A stretch of 43,596 nucleotides of DNA from Micavibrio sp. UBA5572 (GCA_002425415.1 DIMG01000008.1:446-44041), one strand, 5' to 3'. Positions 8,845-17,440 are shown, counted from the stretch's first letter. Numbers and translations: made by a program. The notes: generated from the letters alone by a model not told the origin.

Positions 8845-10878
8845 TTATTCCCATACAACGCCGGATGGGGTTTCAACGTTTTTACCCAGATAAACTTGTT
8901 CCATTACATTCTTCAGATTTTCCTGAGAGACAGGCTTGGCTAGAAAGATAACATCATCAGGCAAATCGACTTCCGATATTTCTCCACGCACGGGATATCC
9001 ACTCATAAATATAATATGTGTATCCGGCCTCACCACGTGGAAGAGCTCTGCCAGTTGAATCCCCCCTATTTCAGGCATCACCATGTCAGTCAATAAGAAG
9101 TCAATTTTTCCGTCATATTCATCCTGAACTTCCAGTGCCTGATTGCCATTTAATGACGTCAGAACATTCATTCCAAACTCTTCGAGAGTTCCTTTCATAA
9201 TTTCAAGCAAATCAGGTTCGTCTTCGGCCAGTAAAACAGTTTTGTTGTATAAAAACTGATCTTGTGAAAGATCGGGTTTATTATCTTCCTCCTGAACAGG
9301 AGCTTCTGATTCAGGAAACCAGATTGAAAAAGTTGTGCCTTGACCCACTTCAGAGTCGACCAGCATGTCCCCTTTCATTTGCTGAACCAAACCATAAACC
9401 ATGGATAACCCCAGACCGGTACCTTTGCCTTGCTCTTTTGTGGTGAAGAATGGATCAAACATACGTTCCATTATTTCTTGCGACATTCCACATCCTGTGT
9501 CTGCTATTCGCAACAGGAATCCATTTTCTTTATCTTCACGATATTGTGACAAAACCTCAATCGTTATTGTTCCTTTGTCTTGCATCGCGTCTCGCGCATT
9601 GATGCTCAGATTCATAACAATCTGCGTAATAATATCAGGCGTACCTTTGATATAATGATTTCCCTCTTCAAGCTTCATATCCAGCTTTACATTGACGCCC
9701 AAAAGCGGGATGAGAAGATTTTTGACGTCTTCTACATGACGACATAGGTCAATAACCTTGTCTTCACTCACTCTATGTTTGCCAAACGTCAAGAGCTGGC
9801 GGGTTAACCCGCTTCCTCTTTGTGTGGCCTGATAGATTTTATCAAGATGTGGAGAGATATCCTCGCCTTTTTTCCATGTTGTTTTTGCAATTCTGGCATA
9901 TCCTTCAATGATGGCAAGAATATTGTTGAAATCGTGGGATATGCCTCCTGCCATATGTCCGATCGCCTCGAGTTTTTGAGTCTGGAGTAATCTGTTTTCC
10001 TGCAATTTATTCTGCGTCTCGTCAGAAACAAAACCGATAAGCAAATGACCATTCTGTCCTGAATGAAACATAGTCAGTTCAAGCCATACTGTATTTCCCT
10101 GCTTGTCTTGCACTATGTGCCAGATTTGATTCTTTGTATTTTTTCCTGCTAAAACATCCTTGATTTGCTCGTATTCTCCCTGAAATGCCGCTTCAAAGAA
10201 TTCGAAGACTGGTTTTCCGATATAATCTTGACAGTCCATTTGCAGCAAATGATCCATAGCCTGATTGACAAATAAAAACTCTTTCTCCTGAGTTTTGTTT
10301 TCGGCAATAAAGATGCCCTTGCGGATTGTCTGAACAGCTTCGGTTAAAATTTTATTTTGATGCCCCAATTTGAACAAATAATCCGCGCGGCTTTTAATCG
10401 CGGAAATATCGGTTAATTCAACGATCGTTTCCTTGTTTTTTTGTGGAACAGCCCGAACCAGATAGAATTTTTCATTTGAAAGTTTAATGATTTCACGAAA
10501 TATCGTTGCGTCTGTGTTTTCGCTTTCAAGAAATAATCCGGATTGTTCGGCAACATCCAGTGAGTTATCAAACACATAAGCGATTAATTCATTAAAAGTT
10601 TTGATTGGTTTTTCGTTGTTCTGGCATAGATCTGCAACTTTACAATTATGACAATCACCACTCCTTTCCTCTTGTCGTCCAGACAGTTGTGGGATTAGTT
10701 CGCAAGCTCGACAATTTGCTGTCTTCAATGTTCCGTCCGGATTAAAGTAAACCAGAGCCATTTCAAGCGAATTTAGTACCTCGCCCAATGTATCATTTTG
10801 CCTGCTTGCCCATTTATTATGGACAATCTTCCACAGGTTATAAACATGAAAATCTTGATGATTTCTAATCTTTAGCAC
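8845..10878 (-). CDS. Hybrid histidine kinase with Cys-rich N-terminus, PAS-like and receiver domains
   Basis: Domains in order: an N-terminal PAS-like sensor (about 1-160) with five clustered cysteines (C56, C59, C76, C79, C85, in CRAC and CHNC-x5-C patterns); a second PAS domain (about 175-290); a HisKA dimerisation domain with phospho-acceptor His315 in GGISHDFNNIL; a HATPase with DTGCGMS and GKGTGLGLSMVYG; and a C-terminal receiver domain with the acceptor Asp in FLLTDMVMPEIGG. No membrane segment is evident, so it should sense a cytoplasmic signal. The cysteines could bind zinc or an iron-sulphur centre, which would suit redox or oxygen sensing (inference). Start is GTG with CTGGAG ten bases upstream. 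It heads an apparent operon with the response regulator, glpD and glpK. Confidence 0.93.
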   Translation of the reverse strand: MLKIRNHQDFHVYNLWKIVHNKWASRQNDTLGEVLNSLEMALVYFNPDGTLKTANCRACELIPQLSGRQEERSGDCHNCKVADLCQNNEKPIKTFNELIAYVFDNSLDVAEQSGLFLESENTDATIFREIIKLSNEKFYLVRAVPQKNKETIVELTDISAIKSRADYLFKLGHQNKILTEAVQTIRKGIFIAENKTQEKEFLFVNQAMDHLLQMDCQDYIGKPVFEFFEAAFQGEYEQIKDVLAGKNTKNQIWHIVQDKQGNTVWLELTMFHSGQNGHLLIGFVSDETQNKLQENRLLQTQKLEAIGHMAGGISHDFNNILAIIEGYARIAKTTWKKGEDISPHLDKIYQATQRGSGLTRQLLTFGKHRVSEDKVIDLCRHVEDVKNLLIPLLGVNVKLDMKLEEGNHYIKGTPDIITQIVMNLSINARDAMQDKGTITIEVLSQYREDKENGFLLRIADTGCGMSQEIMERMFDPFFTTKEQGKGTGLGLSMVYGLVQQMKGDMLVDSEVGQGTTFSIWFPESEAPVQEEDNKPDLSQDQFLYNKTVLLAEDEPDLLEIMKGTLEEFGMNVLTSLNGNQALEVQDEYDGKIDFLLTDMVMPEIGGIQLAELFHVVRPDTHIIFMSGYPVRGEISEVDLPDDVIFLAKPVSQENLKNVMEQVYLGKNVETPSGVVWE

Positions 10879-10930
10879 GGCTTTTCATCTCCAGGTTGCT
10901 ATCATATACCCAATTTATTAACAGATTACT

Positions 10931-10959
10931 TTGACATACGTTCGTATTTGCTGCAGATT
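10931..10959 (+). promoter_or_regulatory. Candidate promoter of the yjbH-like gene, with operator-like palindrome
   Basis: A perfect TTGACA (10931-10936) is followed after 17 bp by CAGATT (10954-10959), a weak -10. The spacer contains a perfect ATACG-TT-CGTAT dyad (10936-10947), a plausible repressor site. It lies in the 118-bp region between the divergent kinase and yjbH-like genes. Confidence 0.4.
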
Positions 10960-10996
10960 AAGCTACTCTTAAAAAGTTAATAAAATCAAGGACATC

Positions 10997-13072
10997 ATGA
11001 TTGGACTTAAAGTCCCGTGCGGGGCTCTATTCTGTTTGGTTCTTTTTTTGTTGTGTGCCTTTCCAACATCAGGATTTGCGCGAGACAGCGCGTCTTTATC
11101 CGGCACGTTGGGATTAAATCTTATACCGAATGCCCGTATGGATGATGTCGGGATGATGCGGGTTAATTATTCCCGTTTTGCTAAAAGCGCCCACGCCAGT
11201 CTGGGCGTCCAGATTTCCGACCGACTGTATCTCGGGTTTCGCCAAACAGTTGACAAACAAGATGATCCTCATCTTTTTCCCGGGATGGATTTGAAATTCA
11301 GATTATTTGAGGAGCGTGCCTATCGTCCTGAAATTTCGGTCGGACTTCAATCGGCTTTAGGCCATAAACGCATGGCTGCGGAATATCTTGCCTTGTCCAA
11401 AAGATACAGGGATTTTGATTTTACTTTGGGTCTTGGTTGGGGGCGGATGGGGACGCGCCAGACTATTCCCAATCCTTTGCTTGTCAAATCCTTCTCTTCT
11501 GCCAAGCGCAAACTGGATGGCGAAAATCCGAACCAGCCTTCCGATTGGTTTACCGGAGATGCCGGACTGTTCGGGGGAATCCAATATGATATTCCTACAA
11601 TTGACGGGCTATCGATCAAGGCCGATTGGAGCAGTGATAACTGGCAGGCCGAACAATCAGCATCGTCTTCTTTCAACGCCCCTGCTCCTTGGAGTATCGG
11701 CCTATCTTATCGTCCTTATGACTGGATTGACGCCGGAATTGCCATGGCAGGCCTAGATCATTTTATGGCACGAATTAGCCTGTCGCCTAACCTTCAGGGT
11801 TGGGAGGCTCGATCTTCCTCACCGGAACCTCCCATTGCACTTTTAGATGGTCGCCCGACATTGCCCGCTTTATACCAAAGTGGTTATGCCGAAACTTCGG
11901 AACAAATCGGGTTAAGCCGGATCGGATTCAATGACATCCGCGCCGAAGCTGTTCTTGACCTGAAAGACACAACGCCAAGCGCTTTTCAAATCGGGCAAGG
12001 GGCGCGGCATCTTTCCAATATGGCGGGGCAACGCCCTGAACAAATTGCATTCCAATTGGCGCGATACGGCTTGCGAGGGCCAAGCCTTATCCTGAACAGG
12101 CGTGACATCGAGCAAGCTGGCTTGACCCATCAGGGAAGTGCAGAAGAAATCTGGCGCAATACACTGATTGAGGACATTGTCCCGAAATCTATTCAAATCG
12201 CGCGGGAAAAGTTCAAGGAAAGTTTCGGATTCAGAATTGACTGGATTAGTGATTTATCGTTGGCGGAAGATGAAAATAATATTTTATACCGGACAGCCTT
12301 GATCCCGTCCCTGACCAAAAGAATTGGAAAACACTTTATCACTGAAAACGCGATGCGTTTTAATTTGGCAGATAATTTCGATCATATGTCCGACTATAAA
12401 GGGGTTAGCCTGACTCCTATTCGTTCCGACATCGAAGCGTTTACCAAACAAAGCCTGATTATCGAACGACAATATCTGGCTGGTTTTGTGTCATTGGCAA
12501 AAGATTTACATGCGGCGGCCAGTCTAGGGTATCTTGAAGAGATGTATGCTGGACTGACAGGTGAAATTTTGTACAGACCCTTTGGAAAATCGTGGGCAAT
12601 CGGGGTTGAAGTCCATGAAGCGGTGAAACGCGACCCTACTGCGTCTTTGGCACTTGCTCCTAATGGAGATCCTGTATTAAGCGGATTTCTAAACGGGTAT
12701 TACGAATTTACCGGCACTGGAGCTACGCTTCAAGCCAGTGTCGGGCGATACCTTGCCGGAGATGTTGGCGGGTCACTTGCCCTTAACAATGAATTTGACA
12801 ATGGGGTGCGGGTCGGCGGCTTTGTTGTAGCGACCAACAAATCGGATTTCGATGTCTATGGGGGGGAAACAAATCTTTATGCCGGTATGAACTTATCCAT
12901 GCCTTTGGGTAGTCTGCCTTTTATTCCTGATGACAGCCGTCTTATCTTGAATACAAAACCGCTGGGTCGCGATACGGCCCAGCGGCTTGAAAATCCTGTG
13001 GCTCTTTATGATGTCACCGAGCCACTTTCCTATCGTTCTCTTACGCGACACTGGTCTGCGTTGACGCCCTAG
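10997..13072 (+). CDS. YjbH-family outer-membrane lipopolysaccharide/exopolysaccharide-associated protein
   Basis: The product (691 aa) has a clear signal peptide: a hydrophobic stretch GALFCLVLFLLCAFPTSGFA with likely cleavage after GFA. It then opens with the YjbH-type SGTLGLNLIPNARMDDVGMMRVNYS motif block (given in part: GLNLIPNARMDD). The rest is alternating short beta-strands rich in Gly, Tyr, Phe and Asp, as expected of an outer-membrane beta-barrel. YjbH proteins are linked to exopolysaccharide secretion in E. coli (yjbEFGH). Here no yjbE, F or G homologue is adjacent, so it is an orphan. A CAAGGA ribosome-binding site precedes the ATG. The 3' end overlaps the convergent dehydrogenase gene by 32 bp. 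Confidence 0.85.
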   Translation: MIGLKVPCGALFCLVLFLLCAFPTSGFARDSASLSGTLGLNLIPNARMDDVGMMRVNYSRFAKSAHASLGVQISDRLYLGFRQTVDKQDDPHLFPGMDLKFRLFEERAYRPEISVGLQSALGHKRMAAEYLALSKRYRDFDFTLGLGWGRMGTRQTIPNPLLVKSFSSAKRKLDGENPNQPSDWFTGDAGLFGGIQYDIPTIDGLSIKADWSSDNWQAEQSASSSFNAPAPWSIGLSYRPYDWIDAGIAMAGLDHFMARISLSPNLQGWEARSSSPEPPIALLDGRPTLPALYQSGYAETSEQIGLSRIGFNDIRAEAVLDLKDTTPSAFQIGQGARHLSNMAGQRPEQIAFQLARYGLRGPSLILNRRDIEQAGLTHQGSAEEIWRNTLIEDIVPKSIQIAREKFKESFGFRIDWISDLSLAEDENNILYRTALIPSLTKRIGKHFITENAMRFNLADNFDHMSDYKGVSLTPIRSDIEAFTKQSLIIERQYLAGFVSLAKDLHAAASLGYLEEMYAGLTGEILYRPFGKSWAIGVEVHEAVKRDPTASLALAPNGDPVLSGFLNGYYEFTGTGATLQASVGRYLAGDVGGSLALNNEFDNGVRVGGFVVATNKSDFDVYGGETNLYAGMNLSMPLGSLPFIPDDSRLILNTKPLGRDTAQRLENPVALYDVTEPLSYRSLTRHWSALTP

Positions 13073-14168
13073 CTTTAAAAATCTCTTCAGCCAATTGATC
13101 CGAAGATTCTCCGGTTGCGATGCCTTTGTTATCGGATAGCGTAAAAATGCGCCCCAACGTTTCTTCGATCCTCGCCACATGAGCCATCATTGTGTCATGG
13201 GTGAGTTCGTAACTATACGGGTTACGCTTTGTCCGCCAGAAATACTCGTAACCGACACTGGTAATACCGCCGGAATTGATGGCATAATCCGGCGCGTAAA
13301 CAATACCACGATCTTTGAGCATCTGGTCATGGCGGTATTCTGCCAGTTGGTTATTGGCCGCGCCACCAATGATTCCTGCCTTGATTTCAGGGATAGTCCA
13401 GTCATTCAGCCCCGCACCCATCGCACATGGAGCAAAGATGTCAACATCGGCCTTATGAATTTCGGATGGATTTAAAATTGTGATTTGTTGGCCGAATTGA
13501 TCTTTTGCTGTGTCCAGAACATCGGCGTGAATATCCGCTATAAATAATTCTACGCCGTCTTTGACTAGATATTCAGCCAAGGCATAGCCGACTGATCCCA
13601 TTCCCTGAATGGCGACTTTACGACCGGATAAGGATGGATCTCCATATTTTTCACGGGCGCAAGCTTTCAATCCGCAATATACGCCGTAAGCCGTAACGGG
13701 GGACGGGTTTCCTGCTACCCCTTCACCATCTCCGATTTCGGGCAAGCCCGCGACATAGCTGGTTGATTTTGCAATTTCAATCATATCGGCTTCAGTTGAC
13801 CCAACATCTTCTGCCGTGATATAGGATCCATCCATTTGCTCAACGGCTTCCCCAAAAACCTGCATCATGTCCGCCGATTTTATTTGACGCGGATTGCCTA
13901 TAATCACCGCCTTTCCTCCCCCCAGCGGCAAGCCTGCCAGAGCTGATTTATAAGTCATACCTTTTGACAATCGCAAGACATCGTTTATGGCGTCATCCAG
14001 TTCTGCGTATGGGTAAATCCGGCAGCCGCCCAGCGAGGCACCAAGATTTGTGTTGTGAACGGCTATGATCGCTTGAAGGCCTGTTGTCTCATCTTCAAAC
14101 ATGACAATCTGTTCATGATTGTCAAAACTGGGGTGATTGGAGACTTCAAGAACTTTACGCGACAACAT
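13041..14168 (-). CDS. Leu/Phe/Val-type amino acid dehydrogenase
   Basis: This is a member of the Glu/Leu/Phe/Val dehydrogenase family, which oxidatively deaminates branched-chain or aromatic amino acids to 2-oxo acids with NAD. Visible motifs are NLGASLGGCR, the catalytic Lys in LPLGGGKAVIIG, ITAEDVGST, and the NAD-binding fold VAIQGMGSVGYALAEYL. The 375-residue length fits the leucine/phenylalanine dehydrogenase branch, shorter than glutamate dehydrogenase. Which amino acid is preferred cannot be read by eye; leucine dehydrogenase is the likeliest call. AGAGGA nine bases before the ATG supports the start. The 3' end overlaps yjbH-like by 32 bp tail to tail; a minus-strand terminator lies about 80 bp upstream of the start. 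Confidence 0.9.
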   Translation of the reverse strand: MLSRKVLEVSNHPSFDNHEQIVMFEDETTGLQAIIAVHNTNLGASLGGCRIYPYAELDDAINDVLRLSKGMTYKSALAGLPLGGGKAVIIGNPRQIKSADMMQVFGEAVEQMDGSYITAEDVGSTEADMIEIAKSTSYVAGLPEIGDGEGVAGNPSPVTAYGVYCGLKACAREKYGDPSLSGRKVAIQGMGSVGYALAEYLVKDGVELFIADIHADVLDTAKDQFGQQITILNPSEIHKADVDIFAPCAMGAGLNDWTIPEIKAGIIGGAANNQLAEYRHDQMLKDRGIVYAPDYAINSGGITSVGYEYFWRTKRNPYSYELTHDTMMAHVARIEETLGRIFTLSDNKGIATGESSDQLAEEIFKARASTQTSVA

Positions 14169-14248
14169 TGTGCATTTCCTCTCTGCAACGGCTTGTGTTT
14201 GATCGGGCTACAAAAGCCTGAAAACAATCATGCGTCAAGAAAAAGCAC

Positions 14249-14276
14249 AAAAAAAACCGCTTCAAAAGAAGCGGTT
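14249..14276 (-). terminator. Strong intrinsic terminator (minus strand)
   Basis: A perfect 9-bp stem AACCGCTTC/GAAGCGGTT (14255-14263 and 14268-14276) with an AAAA loop is followed on the minus strand by a run of eight U residues (A run 14249-14256). No T-run follows on the plus strand, so it acts on minus-strand transcripts coming from the 14574-14960 gene or from a small RNA starting near 14475. Confidence 0.85.
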
Positions 14277-14573
14277 AATAAAGTTACGGGTATCTGAACG
14301 GAAAAACATGCTGATATTATTTCGTCCTAATTCTTTACACTTGCCCTTATTCTGGTTTTCTTTTTATTTCTTTCTCCCAAACTACCTACTCCACCACCTA
14401 CTGCTACACACACCCAAGACTATTTTTACTCTTAACTTTACCGACCGGACTTGAAGCCCGTATTTCTTAACCCCATAGTTATAATTTACATAAAATTTTA
14501 GATAAAAGCAAGTGTATTTTTCATAATTATTATACGGCTTTGAATTTATTGGTTTTTTTGTAAGGCGAGTGGC
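14277..14573 (-). other. Intergenic region, candidate minus-strand small RNA or leader
   Basis: No protein gene is convincing here. On the minus strand a fair promoter is visible: TTGCTT (14511-14506), exactly 17 bp, TAAATT (14488-14483). Transcription from about 14475 would run to the intrinsic terminator ending at 14249, an RNA of about 225 nt with a purine-rich middle (14340-14420). A 15-codon frame, MFFRSDTRNFINRFF then TGA, begins at 14309 and ends at 14262 inside the terminator stem; it holds five Phe codons. I looked for tmRNA, RNase P, SRP and 6S hallmarks and saw none. Confidence 0.35.
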
Positions 14574-14960
14574 CTACTTCAGGGGTTTTAAATTCATGCC
14601 AAAATGGTGATTTGCAATCGCAATAATCAAATTGACCCGATCAAACATCGGTGAATCAGGCTCCAGATCTTTGAATAAAATAAGCCCGTCTGCCCCGCTT
14701 TGATCCGAATCCATCTTGGGGTGAATATCAAGGATGACGCAGCGACTGAGCAAATCATAATACCGTCTTGCAAATATATCGTCCCGTTTGCTGTTTGGTT
14801 TTCCTTGCAACCTTGTGCCCAAAGGGTCTTCCATTCCCCCCTTTCCTATCTCTTCAACCCATCCTTCTGCATTAAAACGGATGCGGGTTGACGAGGATAT
14901 TTGAAAAATATGTTTGCCCTCAACAGGATTCGGAACTGCCTGATTCTTATTTTTTTCCAT
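14574..14960 (-). CDS. Hypothetical protein (128 aa), unrecognised
   Basis: I do not recognise this soluble 128-residue protein. It has no signal peptide or membrane segment. Residues 15-35 (KHIFQISSSTRIRFNAEGWV) suggest a short beta-strand pair, and the C-terminal half (MFDRVNLIIAIANHHFG) is likely helical. An AAAGG sequence ten bases before the ATG supports the start. It sits 26 bp downstream of the tyrosine phosphatase on the same strand and so is probably co-transcribed. Its codon use and steady composition argue that it is a true gene. Confidence 0.7.
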   Translation of the reverse strand: MEKNKNQAVPNPVEGKHIFQISSSTRIRFNAEGWVEEIGKGGMEDPLGTRLQGKPNSKRDDIFARRYYDLLSRCVILDIHPKMDSDQSGADGLILFKDLEPDSPMFDRVNLIIAIANHHFGMNLKPLK

Positions 14961-14986
14961 AATTTTATGCCTTTCTTGTTGCCTAT

Positions 14987-15478
14987 CTAAGGCATGACTT
15001 CGCCGCGTGTCCGGCTGATTTTTTCGAGCACCCCATCAGTCCCCTTACTGACCATTTCATACACCTGCAGGAAATCATCCAAATTCCCGTAATAAGGATC
15101 CGGAACATCCAGTTTTCCAAGACCCCCGAACTCCATAAACAACCCGACATTCGAGGCATGATCTTTCGGAGCGAAGGATTTGATAAAGTCAACGTGGCTT
15201 CGATCCATTCCCAGAATAAGATCGAATCTTTTAAAATCGTCTTCGGTCAATACTCTGGAGACGATACCTTCTGCATTAACACCGTTTTCATAGCAAATCC
15301 GCAATGTCCGGTGATCGGGTCTTTCACCGAGATGGTAACTATGCGTTGCGGCCGACCCGACCTCATGCAGATGTCCCCAGCCCATCAGTTCCAAGCGTCT
15401 GCGCATGACGGCCTCAGCCATCGGGGAACGGCATATATTCCCAGTGCACACAAAAAGAATGTTGCGAATCTCTTCCAT
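14987..15478 (-). CDS. Low-molecular-weight protein-tyrosine phosphatase
   Basis: The family dephosphorylates protein phosphotyrosine, in bacteria often on polysaccharide-synthesis kinases. The P-loop CX5R with following Ser is present at residues 11-18 (VCTGNICRSP), and the general-acid loop DPYYG lies near the C-terminus (VPDPYYGNLDDF). At 163 residues it has the normal size. No tyrosine autokinase gene is nearby, so the partner is unknown. The next gene on this strand is the unrecognised 128-residue protein, 26 bp downstream. The 54-bp gap to divergent olsB presumably contains both promoters. Confidence 0.95.
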   Translation of the reverse strand: MEEIRNILFVCTGNICRSPMAEAVMRRRLELMGWGHLHEVGSAATHSYHLGERPDHRTLRICYENGVNAEGIVSRVLTEDDFKRFDLILGMDRSHVDFIKSFAPKDHASNVGLFMEFGGLGKLDVPDPYYGNLDDFLQVYEMVSKGTDGVLEKISRTRGEVMP

Positions 15479-15532
15479 TGATTTACGATAAGGAAATTAA
15501 ATGGATAGAACAAGGCAACAAGAAGGTTATCT

Positions 15533-16417
15533 GTGACATTTGAACAAGATCAAGCAAACCAGTCGTCCGATTTTAGTAATAATGAAGATAGTCTGGATGG
15601 AATTGTTCTGCGCATAGCCCAATCTGCTGACGAAGTCCGCGCGGCACAGCGTTTGCGATACATTGTCTTTTATGAGGAATTCGGGGCAAAAGCCTCCCCC
15701 GAAGTCATGGCAGAAAAACGGGACTTTGACGAGTATGACCAATATGCGGATCATTTAATTATTATTGATGAAGCCCGCCGCCCAGAAGACGGACAAATTG
15801 TCGGCACATATCGTTTATTCCGTCAGGAAAACTTTCCAGAGGGGAAAGAATTTTATAGCAGCCATGAGTTTGATATTTCCCCCCTGTTGGCAAGCGGGGC
15901 AAAACTTCTTGAGCTCGGAAGGTCTTGTGTCCTTCCTGAATACCGAACCAAGCACATCATGCAACGGTTATGGCGCGGGATTGCAGATTATCTTGCCGAT
16001 CACCAGATTGATCTGATGTTTGGCTGTGCCAGTTTACAGGGAACTTCACCGGAAGCCGCTATCGGGCAATTGGCCTATCTTCAATATTTTCATGCGCCAC
16101 CCGAGCATTTATGCCCGACCGTGTTAAAAGATTGTACGCAAGGGCTGACATTTCCCGACAAAGCATTAATCAATGAACGGCGTGTTTTTTCTTCGCTTCC
16201 CCCGCTCATCAAAGGGTATCTGAGATTGGGGGCTTATATCGGCAAGGGGGCTTATCTGGACTCTGATTTCAATTGCATTGATGTTTGCATTATTTTGCCG
16301 ACCCATGAAGTGACATCAAAATACGTCAAGCATTTCGAGCGCAAAATTCAAAAAGAAATTATCCGTGATTCAAACTTCAATCAAAACTTTTCATCAAAAG
16401 AAACAAAAGATTCATGA
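15533..16417 (+). CDS. olsB: OlsB-like L-ornithine N-alpha-acyltransferase
   Basis: OlsB attaches a 3-hydroxyacyl chain to ornithine to make lyso-ornithine lipid, a phosphorus-free membrane lipid. The GNAT-type acyltransferase core is evident: RIAQSADEVRAAQRLRYIVF, FDEYDQYADHLIIID, GTYRLFRQ, LELGRSCVLPEYR, and DLMFGCASLQGTSP. The protein is 294 residues, in the family range. The start is GTG with AGAAGGTT upstream. It overlaps the next gene by four bases (ATGA), and that gene is the second-step acyltransferase, which strengthens the assignment. A related haemolysin-like acyltransferase is the main alternative name. Confidence 0.87.
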   Translation: MTFEQDQANQSSDFSNNEDSLDGIVLRIAQSADEVRAAQRLRYIVFYEEFGAKASPEVMAEKRDFDEYDQYADHLIIIDEARRPEDGQIVGTYRLFRQENFPEGKEFYSSHEFDISPLLASGAKLLELGRSCVLPEYRTKHIMQRLWRGIADYLADHQIDLMFGCASLQGTSPEAAIGQLAYLQYFHAPPEHLCPTVLKDCTQGLTFPDKALINERRVFSSLPPLIKGYLRLGAYIGKGAYLDSDFNCIDVCIILPTHEVTSKYVKHFERKIQKEIIRDSNFNQNFSSKETKDS

Positions 16418-17184
16418 CATCCTTACTTGCTGTATTCAAAATATTCCTGATGGCGATCTGGTCTATTCCGCTTGTTCTGATCCAGATTTGTGTGTTGATT
16501 TTTCACAAAGGTGCAGGAGCTTATATTGTCCCCCGCTTCTGGCATAAGGGGATTTGCAAAATTATCGGGCTTAAAACAGAAATTTGTGGAGAGCCTGTCC
16601 ACGGGCAGCAGTTGATTTACATCAGCAACCATCTGTCTTATCTTGATATTCCGGTGATTGGCTCGTATTTGCTGGCGTCCTTTATTGCCAAGGAAGAAGT
16701 TGCACATTGGCCGGTGCTGGGATTTTTGTCAAAAGTCCAGCAGACCGCTTTTATTAGCCGGACATCTGCCCATGCCAAAAAGGTAACCAATGCGCTTGAT
16801 TCCATGTTGAAACAAGGAAAGAGTCTGATTTTGTTTCCCGAAGGCACATCAGCGGCTGGCACAGGCGTTCTGCCTTTCAAATCCAGCCTGTTTTCCCTTG
16901 CGATGCCAAAAGATATGAAACCGATCCCTATTCAACCCTTTATTATCAACCTTATCCTTGTGAATGGAGAGCCCACAACGTCCCATAACCGTGATCTTTA
17001 TTCATGGTACGGGGATATGGATTTTGCTCCGCATATATGGAAGTTTATGAAAAACAAAGGCGCAACCGTCAGATTAACCTTTCTTCCGGTTGTTCAGCCC
17101 GACGAGGCCATTGACCGCAAAGCGCTTTGCAGAATAGTTCAAGACCAGATCGAGTCTGGACTGATCGGACAAGAACCGTTATGA
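16414..17184 (+). CDS. olsA: PlsC/OlsA-like 1-acyl acyltransferase
   Basis: This membrane acyltransferase of the PlsC family adds the second fatty acid, here probably to lyso-ornithine lipid, giving ornithine lipid. Residues 1-30 form a hydrophobic membrane segment (AVFKIFLMAIWSIPLVLIQICVL, given in part: IWSIPLVLIQICVLIF). The catalytic HX4D motif appears as NHLSYLD, with the substrate-binding FPEGTSAAG later. Length 256 is typical. The ATGA overlap with olsB marks translational coupling. A plain lysophosphatidate acyltransferase (PlsC) role cannot be excluded, because the motifs are shared; the olsB context is the reason for OlsA. Confidence 0.85.
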   Translation: MTSLLAVFKIFLMAIWSIPLVLIQICVLIFHKGAGAYIVPRFWHKGICKIIGLKTEICGEPVHGQQLIYISNHLSYLDIPVIGSYLLASFIAKEEVAHWPVLGFLSKVQQTAFISRTSAHAKKVTNALDSMLKQGKSLILFPEGTSAAGTGVLPFKSSLFSLAMPKDMKPIPIQPFIINLILVNGEPTTSHNRDLYSWYGDMDFAPHIWKFMKNKGATVRLTFLPVVQPDEAIDRKALCRIVQDQIESGLIGQEPL

Positions 17185-17221
17185 ACATGAACATATAAAA
17201 TATAACAATCGAGAGGATCGT

Positions 17222-17440
17222 ATGAATCTGGACAAATCGGATATTGCCAAACTTCAAGCTTATTTACAAAAGAAATTCGGGAATCCCGGACTGAGTGTTC
17301 GTGAGCGGAGAGTCGCTGATTCCGCCGAGGTTTACCTGAATGGAGAAGCCATAGGAACTGTTTACAAGGATGATGACGAAGGCGAGATCTCGTATGATTT
17401 CAATATGTCTATTCTTGATATCGACATTGAAGAAATCTGA
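17222..17440 (+). CDS. DUF3126 family protein
   Basis: This 72-residue protein belongs to a small family found in alphaproteobacteria. It starts MNLDKSDIAKLQAYLQKKFG and continues SVRERRVADSAEVYLNGEAIGTVYKDDDEGEISYDF in two short pieces (SAEVYLNGEAIG and DDEGEISYDFNMSILD). Its function is unknown. It has no signal or membrane segment and is acidic at the C-terminus. GAGAGG lies just before the ATG. It sits 37 bp after olsA on the same strand and may share its transcript. Confidence 0.85.
   Translation: MNLDKSDIAKLQAYLQKKFGNPGLSVRERRVADSAEVYLNGEAIGTVYKDDDEGEISYDFNMSILDIDIEEI

Noticed and set aside
14277..14573. Known structural RNA (tmRNA, RNase P, SRP, 6S) in the 297-bp gap
   Set aside because: None of the conserved sequence hallmarks was seen; kept only as a candidate unknown small RNA.
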